A DNA stretch of 64,000 nt from Symbiodinium natans (Eukaryota > Sar > Dinophyceae > Suessiales > Symbiodiniaceae). The notes under the pieces were generated by a model. It did no database searches. It worked only from the letters and a program-made list of their open reading frames with translations, and was not told the DNA's origin. Below are positions 57,901-64,000 of this stretch, one piece after another. How positions within the stretch are numbered: the stretch's first letter is position 1; each line of letters starts with the position of its first letter. The stretch is from the NCBI GenBank assembly GCA_905221605.1, contig CAJNDS010002361.1, positions 124,001 through 188,000 of the forward strand. Reading direction: 5' to 3'. The position numbers were made by a program, and so were the translations under genes.

Positions 57901-60244
57901 GCGATTACTCAGTCTTGTTAGAGTTTAACTGCTTATTCTTACTTATTGCTGTGCTGTATACTCGCGCATCCTCTGTATTTGTGTAAGTGCAGGCGACAGT
58001 CGCCACCCTTACTGGCCACGAGGGCGCAGTCCAGGCTGGGGCAGCGCAGCGTAGCATTGTGTTATCCAACCCTACAGTATGAGTCCAGATGGGTCCCCTG
58101 TGCTCCGCGCGGACATGCGCACAGTGTCTGCAGACTCTCTCCTTCTCTGGCAATGGCTATTACCTGGCATCTGCTTCGACCGATGGTGTTGTCAAGCGCG
58201 AATCTCAGAGAATTTCGGTCCCGAACCACCAGATCCACCAGCTTCTGCAGTATGTGACATGCAAGCATGTTGCCTTTTTGGTTGACGAGGCTGTGGGACC
58301 TGAGAAAGCCGCTGAATATCCAGACTATCAAGGATGGTCAAGCTGTGAGTGTCATGCACTCCTCGATGGGCTTGTTTGCACTTGTCGGTCCTGCAGGCCG
58401 ATGGCCCTGTTCATTCTGTTGCATTTGATGCAACTGGGTGCGTGCCTGGACAACTGCAGGCTCAAGAGCACATGCTTCGACTCAGATTGTCGGACTTAGG
58501 CAATACTTGGCTGTGGGCAGCAAGAGCGTACAGGTGGGCATGGCACGTCTAGTCGAGCTGACTTCTGCTGAGAGTACGCAGCCGCTGAGGTCTTCAACTT
58601 TGCAACGAAGACAACGTTGACAGAGGCTGTTGCTTTCAAGGACCCGGGGCAGCATGACCGCGTAGTTCCCGGACTCTGACCCAGCAATCCCAACAACATA
58701 TTGCCAAGCTCCCTGACTGAGCTCCGACACGTTTTATCGGACGAGTGGAAGAAGTAAAAACGGTCGCAGTCCGTACCACATGTAAGTCCAGGCCCAGGAC
58801 CCTCAGAACAGCAGGTTGGCAGCGTAGAGAATGCCGCCTCAGCAGCAAGCAGCAAGGCAGGTGGGCAACTTTAACGGATTGGCCTCAATAGACAAGCATG
58901 GGGATCCATGCGAGTGGGAAAGCTTCGAGAAAGAACAACCATTCGCAAACTTTCTTTCTGTGGAAACAAATTTAACAGAGGTTGTGAGACGAGCACAAGG
59001 CAGGAAACCTCAGGCCAGGCTGGCAACATTGCCGGAGTGTGGCCTCTGCAATATACAGTCTAAGGGGCCTCAGGCAGGCAAATGTCCGAAGACGTCCTAC
59101 GATATCATGAAGGCTAGTGTATCCCCAGGTGGCATGTCAGGGAGCAGGCTGGGCGGTTCCGGTGTGTGTGTGTGTGTGTGTGTCAGTAGCTTCCCAGGGC
59201 GAGCGTCGCACAGTGCCAGTGCTAACCCCGTGCCCAGAACGATTACGAACAGCAAAATCTATGGTCGTTACCACTTGTGCCTTCCAACGTAGAATCGCTT
59301 GCTGTTTTTCGTTCGGCTGTGTTTGTCTGATCGACCTCTCTAACTGTGGCTTCAAGATAGATGTCTTGCCGCGCCCAGCTTCGTACCTTAAGCTCACGGC
59401 CTCACAAAATGAAGCCCAGCCTCGCAGGCTTTGAATGTTTTGCACCCTTCCACCACAAAACAAGAGAGCCACGCTGTCTCTAGGCCCAGCTTGGGCCAGG
59501 CATGGCTTATGCCTTTGTCCTTGCCTTGCGTAGCCTACGACAGCTGCACTCACCGAGCATGCCATTCTTGCGGCTGCACTGGGTAGGTTGAACTTCCTGA
59601 TAGTCGAGCTTCTTAAGGATAGAGCAAGCCAGTATGCGAGCCACTCACATGGCCAGATCTACAATTTCAGCCACAAACTTATTTTAAGTCGAGAACGCCT
59701 GGCGGCGAGTCAGCCGCCGCTCCCAAACATTTTTCACATCGGGTACGGGAGGAAGGAGGGGGGGGGGTGGTGAGGGGGTTCGAACCTTCAAGACTGTTAA
59801 TAGATTCTAGAATATGAGCTGACGAGTGTTTATCGCCTCTTCAGTCCAGAGGTGCGGGGTCCAACTGTTCAAATTCAACAGGACGCTCGGGCTTCTTGAT
59901 TGAAAGCGTCAACACGAATCTACATTCTTCTAAAATCGGATTCAGACCCCTTCTTAACCCAAACCCCTAAGACTTTTTCCCCTAATTACCATCCGAAAAA
60001 TTAAAGACAACAAGGGACTTTCTGCCCTCAAGAAGTGAAGTGCAGCCAAGAAGATAACCACACATGTGCGAGGAGCACACAGACGCAGTGACCGGTCTTT
60101 GCTGGGGTTCGGCCGCCAGTGCGATGAGAAGATCTGCCTCGTGCTTTTGCAGTTTTGCTTGTTTGTTTGTGCTCAGGTCCACACGCAAAGACCCTGGCCA
60201 GTGTGTCCATGGACCGCTCTCTGAAAATCTATTCTGGCAAATGA
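54970..60244 (+). CDS. PRP19: Pre-mRNA-processing factor 19 (U-box / WD40 E3 ubiquitin ligase), multi-exon
   Basis: A proposed start ATG at 54970 (MLPL) splices at GTGTAC to 55098: [18 protein letters not shown], then from 55219 [20 protein letters not shown] and KEELTQDD, the U-box. 55380 gives [20 protein letters not shown]. 55500-55556 gives [18 protein letters not shown] and 55633-55761 gives [20 protein letters not shown] then [15 protein letters not shown], the coiled coil. WD40 exons follow: 56840 [14 protein letters not shown]; 56986 [20 protein letters not shown]; 57245 [20 protein letters not shown]; 57395 [20 protein letters not shown]; 57525-57594 [20 protein letters not shown]; 57822-57856 [12 protein letters not shown]; 57993-58034 [14 protein letters not shown]; 58134 [20 protein letters not shown]; 58291-58344 [18 protein letters not shown]; 58397 [14 protein letters not shown]; 58500 [11 protein letters not shown]; 58590-58640 [17 protein letters not shown]; 60073 [15 protein letters not shown]; 60177-60244 [18 protein letters not shown] and stop. 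It is the core of the spliceosome-activating NTC complex. Joins at 56120-56830 are unresolved. Confidence 0.93.
58641..60072 (+). other. Long GA-AG intron of PRP19
   Basis: This 1.43-kb intron lies between AAG|GACCCGG and GCGAG|GAGCACAC in the WD40 domain. It contains a (GT)n run at 59161-59181, an open plus frame 58831-59292 and a minus frame 59137-59565, neither with a recognised domain. A G11 run lies at about 59759-59769. I see no second gene in it. Confidence 0.7.
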
Positions 60245-60329
60245 ATGTGGTGATATCTCACCGTACACCGTTCCCATTCTGTATATATCTGATATGGGCA
60301 TTTGCTGCGCCCTCACTCTGTGGCTGTCT

Positions 60330-60395
60330 CTTGCTCTCTCTCTCTCACACGCTCTCTCTCTCTCTCTCTGTTTCTCTCTCTGTCACTCTGTCACA
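60330..60395. repeat. (CT)n microsatellite
   Basis: CTCTCTCT runs with a few interruptions (CACACG, TGTTT) lie just downstream of the PRP19 stop codon, in the probable 3' untranslated region or spacer. Confidence 0.85.
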
Positions 60396-60399
60396 CACT

Positions 60400-61115
60400 C
60401 GCACAAACCCTTACCGCTCACTATTGCTGTCTCCCGAACATGCCTTATATGCCCTCAGCACATCTCGGGGAAGCCGCTATTCTGTAGCTGCTGAGATGCT
60501 CGAACGGTGCCGGTGGAAAATAAGTGCAGGTGCAACTGCAAATGCTGAGCGGAGGCGCTTGCAAGAAGCAGACCCCCACATCCAGACTGTAGACTGTGTT
60601 GTCTCGCGGTTCCATGAGTTCAGTGATATATGAGCAAGTTTATAGGTGTTGCCACTCACTTACTCTTAAGAAGCGTTAGCACTGTCTGGCTTCCAGTGCA
60701 ACGCCCGGGTCTCGAAGCTCCGAAGAGGCTCCCCAGTTTTCCGCACAAGGGGGAAGTTTGCTACGAAGCGTGATGCAAAGTGGAAACGAAGTTGAGAACT
60801 CCTTATACCTCCCCAAGGCTTCGTCGGGCTTATCCAACCTAGATATGTCGAAGCGCATGATGCCGCATTTTCATGCAGAGGTATGTCAAGAAGCTAAAGC
60901 TAAGTCAGCATATATGTATTCATCACGAGGACGAGCATGGTAGCCAATTTATCATGCCACGGTATAGGAAACGTGGATCCATGTAAATACATGTGGCACC
61001 AGCTTAATCGCAGTTTTTTGCAATGAAACGTCATCAATTTCGAGGCAAGAAAGCATCAGCAAGAGCAAATATCAAGACGAGCCATATGCCTTTGTTGTCA
61101 TTGTGGCCGTGTTTG
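60400..61115. other. No supported gene (60400-61115)
   Basis: Only short frames of about 60 codons occur, on both strands. Nothing recognisable. Confidence 0.5.
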
Positions 61116-61124
61116 TGTTGTCGC

Positions 61125-61129
61125 AGTGG

Positions 61130-61182
<53 letters not shown>

Positions 61183-61277
61183 GCTCTGGCTCTTGCTCTG
61201 GCTCTTGCTCTGGCTCTTGCTCTGGCTCTTGCTCTTGATTTTGCTCCTGATCCTGCTCCTCCTGCTCCTCCTCCTGC

Positions 61278-61311
<34 letters not shown>

Positions 61312-61378
61312 GCTCCTGCTGCTCCTGCTGCTCCTGCTGCTCCTCCTCCTCCTCCTCCTGCTGCTGCTGCTGCTGCTT
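61125..61378. repeat. Triplet-repeat tract (TTG)n, (CTCTTGCTCTGG)n, (CTG/CTC)n
   Basis: About 18 TTG units (61128-61183) are followed by four 12-base CTCTTGCTCTGG units (about 61184-61232), then a long CTG/CTC/CTA triplet tract to 61378. All period-3 frames are open, giving poly-Leu, poly-Val, poly-Ala, poly-Ser and poly-Asn translations. This looks like repeat DNA. An in-frame coding origin (poly-Gln on the minus strand would be CAG/CAA) cannot be fully excluded, but flanking frames show no domain. Confidence 0.85.
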
Positions 61379-61399
61379 TGCATGTGCACAGCCCCACAA

Positions 61400-62790
61400 C
61401 CATCCAAATTTTGAGCACATTTAGCAGCAAAAGCCCTGACTCCTGCCTTTGAGAGTTTAACTAACCAGCGTGCTCGAAAGTACATATCTGCTTGGTGCCA
61501 CGTACTTTGCGGTTGACGATCTGTTATGATGCGGAGGAAGAGTTGCTTGTTCTCCGGTCTTGTGTGACCTGGATATTGTGCGAAAGGAGCGCTGCCTTGG
61601 TGACGCGCCACTGCATGTTTCTAGCTGAAGCAGGTAAACCAAAAAACATGTCAACTGTTCTGCCCCGAAGATACTGGTACTCTAAAGAAGAGCCAGAGCA
61701 GTAGCCAAAAGTTGACATGTAGCTATATCCAAGACTGCAAGCAGCGAGCAGCAGTCCATCCTTGACCAGCCCATGGTCAACCCATGCAGAATGGAAGAAT
61801 GTCTCGCCGACACCGCAGCTCCACAAGTCCTCCGCCGGGACTCAGCTGGGTGGAGCGAGAAGCGAAGTACTTGCAGAGTGCACCATTGAAGAAGTGCTGC
61901 AGACACAGACGCCAAGATGTCCACTTGGCACTGGCCCAGGCCTCCGAATGACGATGGTTTGGCGGCCGTGGCTGTTTCGGGGTGCGACCGAAAGCACATA
62001 CTTGTAGAAGCACAAAACCACCTAAAGACCTAAGCAGGCAGCAGTGATGATCTGATGTGGCAGCGGGTGCAGCACGTGTATTGTAGCAATGGTCGCGGTA
62101 CCAGGTGCACGTGTGGATCTGCACATCAATTGGAAGAGGAGCCGGTGACCCAGTGCGATGAAAGCTCATGGTACCATATCTCGCTTCATTGGGGAGACTC
62201 CGAAGTGCAGGCGCCAGCGCTTGGCTGCACAATGTTGGACGCTTGTGGCAGTGAGAAACCGTGCCTACTTTGAGTTGCCCTGTGGCTGGAATCTATATTC
62301 AGGTCACAGCCTCGCGCTTCGCGCAGACTCTGTGGCAGCCAGAGAAGAGGAGATGAGCCAGTGCTTGGAAGGCTGCCTACTAGAGCGCATGACCTCACAT
62401 GGAGACGGTTTTACAACTCATGGCCCGTTTAGGTAACTTTTCATCGGATTCCTTATACTTGCAATCTTAGAAAAAAGGACCTCGAAAGGGAATTTATTTC
62501 AGAACGAGCCCTCCGTGTCCGCTTTTGCTGCTGGCTTGTGTGGAAGGCCTTCTTCAGGAGATTTCAGGAGGTAAACCTCATTGTGTCGCGAGTCAGCAAC
62601 ACAATGCAACCTGCACAGGGCTGCACAGGCGGCAGCACAAAGAAGCGAAACCCTTCCCAGGCCCATCCCAGCCCTCCACGTATGAGAAGTACATAGCCAT
62701 ACGCATGCTGTACTGAAACTGCCTATCCGAACCAACATAAGCTGAAAGCAGCATGTTGCGATATGTTACGTTGTTCTGCGGAGGCTTGGA
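61400..62790 (+). other. No firm gene; possible exon at 62158-62436
   Basis: The plus frame 62158-62436 reads ISRFIGETPKCRRQRLAAQC, VAVRNRAYFELPCGWNLYSG and MSQCLEGCLLERMTSHGDGF. It is protein-like but unrecognised. Other frames on both strands are unremarkable. Confidence 0.25.
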
Positions 62791-62802
62791 TTGTGACCTG
62801 GA

Positions 62803-64000
62803 GCGTATGCAGATTGCAGAAGAGGAGCTTCGATGGCCTGGGCCTGGGTGAGAGAGTCTGATCTGGTGTTGAGTAGAGTGAGATTAGGGTCCAAACGTAG
62901 GGACTTGGTTGTTGCAAGTTGCACGGGGTACCAATGTTCATTGATGTTAGTTGTTGTAGCATTGCACTAGCCTTGTCCTCACTCGCGGGGAGGTCCAGAG
63001 ATGATGTGGAGGCTCAGCCCAGCTCGGCTGCTTTTGAGATCTTTTGAGGCCGCGCTGGTCCACGGGGTCTCATTTCATTGCCCCCGCAGGCGGCATGTGC
63101 AGAGGCCGAGGAAATGCTGCAAGCTGCTGCGGGCAAAGAGAAGGCAAGAAACTGCATCGTTGCCGTTGCTGTGAGGTCTGTTCTTTTTTTAGACTTTTGT
63201 TTTTTTTTCCTGGTCGCTGTCTTTGTTCCAGCATGTTGCAACTTCTCGCAAGGCCCTTGGATGTGCCCAGGCACGTCGTCAAGCAAATCGGGCTGAACAT
63301 GAGTGCTGAATGTGGTGGCAGCTCTGCTGACAGGACCAGCTGGCCCAGCAGACGGCTAAAATCAAGGACTTGGAGATGGAGGCTGCGCAAAAACTGCAAG
63401 CCATCGCAGAGTGATTCCAGCCTAGCTGCCTTAGCTGCCTAGCTGGAGGTGGAGGGAAAGGAGCGCGAACTGGCACAGGATGAGTCGGATTTGTTTGAGG
63501 CCTTGGAAGTGCTTGATGTGCCAATTGATGTGCCCCCATGTGCCCCCCCCATTTTCCGTTGTTGTCTAACGCGACGGAAGTTTCGGGTTCACGCATGTTC
63601 ACGCCGCAGAGGCAAGAAACCGGGTTGACGACGAAGTTGGGCGAATGCGAAGCCAGTTCGACCAGATCGAGCAGGAGGCAACGTCTGGGCTGCTTTGAAC
63701 TTTTGAACACACACGTGACATGATGAATGGGTTGAATGGGTTCTGGCAGTGATGGGAACCACACAAGGCGCAGCTGCTCCACCTCGAGTTCGAGGATGCC
63801 ACAGCTGAATTGTCCCACTTGCGACAACACATCGTACCCGGCGTACCATGGGGCCTTCCCCGCGACGCTGCACTGAGGAGGCTGTCCAGCAGCTTGATGA
63901 GGCCAGCGTTCGGGTTTTTTTGTGCAGTGACGCTTTTCTTGCTTGCCGTCAGCACTCACCACAGGTCGAACGCGAGGAGTGGGCGTTGGACGCAGACAAA
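62803..64000 (+). CDS. Coiled-coil protein, multi-exon, runs off the right edge
   Basis: A chain of plus-strand exon-like pieces, most after a CAG or TAG, reads as heptad-rich helix. They are LERMQIAEEELR (about 62800-62835, uncertain); AACAEAEEMLQAAAGKEK (63091-63144, after CCGCAG); DQLAQQTAKIKDLEMEAAQK LQAIAE (63335-63411); LEVEGKERELAQDESDLFEA (63442-63501, after TAG); ARNRVDDEVGRMRSQFDQIE (about 63609-63680); EPHKAQLLHLEFEDATAELS (about 63758-63840); EAVQQLDEASVR (about 63873-63910); and VERE-EWALDADK (63965-64000). Charged i/i+3/i+4 patterns and frequent Gln/Glu point to a long coiled coil, as in cytoskeletal or golgin-like proteins. No specific family can be named. Introns are short (about 30-190 bases). 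The gene is cut by the window end. Confidence 0.6.

Overview
The window looks like nuclear DNA of a dinoflagellate, most likely close to the Symbiodiniaceae. Three conserved genes (centrin, a Rab GTPase and the splicing factor PRP19) can be rebuilt only by joining many short exons. Their introns often start with GC or GA instead of GT, and repeated bases blur the exon edges. This is a known dinoflagellate trait. Degenerate TTTAGGG/CCCTAAA repeats, large GC-rich satellites, a CCCH-finger Gag-like retroelement and a common gene direction fit the same origin. All product calls rest on motifs recognised by eye, because no search was possible.

Layout. 1-660 holds degenerate telomere-like repeats, and 661-6600 shows no gene I can support. 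6618-9693 is centrin. 10811-12434 is a G-rich satellite block (array A). 12793-14440 is a Rab21-like GTPase. 16547-18892 is a multi-pass membrane protein. 19560-20606 holds exons of an unknown gene. 22830-23558 is a dead Ty3-like reverse transcriptase/RNase H remnant on the minus strand. 23990-29440 is mostly simple repeats, including a block of almost only G and A on one strand, framed by telomere-like repeats in opposed orientation. 30440-36300 has scattered exon-like pieces. 37646-38496 is a CCCACA microsatellite. 39891-49848 is a 10-kb satellite (array B), interrupted at 41272-43390 by pieces of a retroelement in opposite orientations. 53544-54090 holds exons of a small membrane protein. 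54970-60244 is PRP19. 62800-64000 is the start of a coiled-coil gene that leaves the window.

The confident genes all read on the plus strand, as in dinoflagellate one-way gene clusters. They are housekeeping genes (cytoskeleton, vesicle traffic, splicing) with no shared pathway. The most unusual structure is that arrays A and B, 27 kb apart and very different in length, are bracketed by the same end motifs: an ACCGCCARTGCCGCCGACCCC-type left end and a GGGGTCGGCGGATAT right end. The two ends contain an 11-base inverted repeat, so each array may be one element with defined ends.
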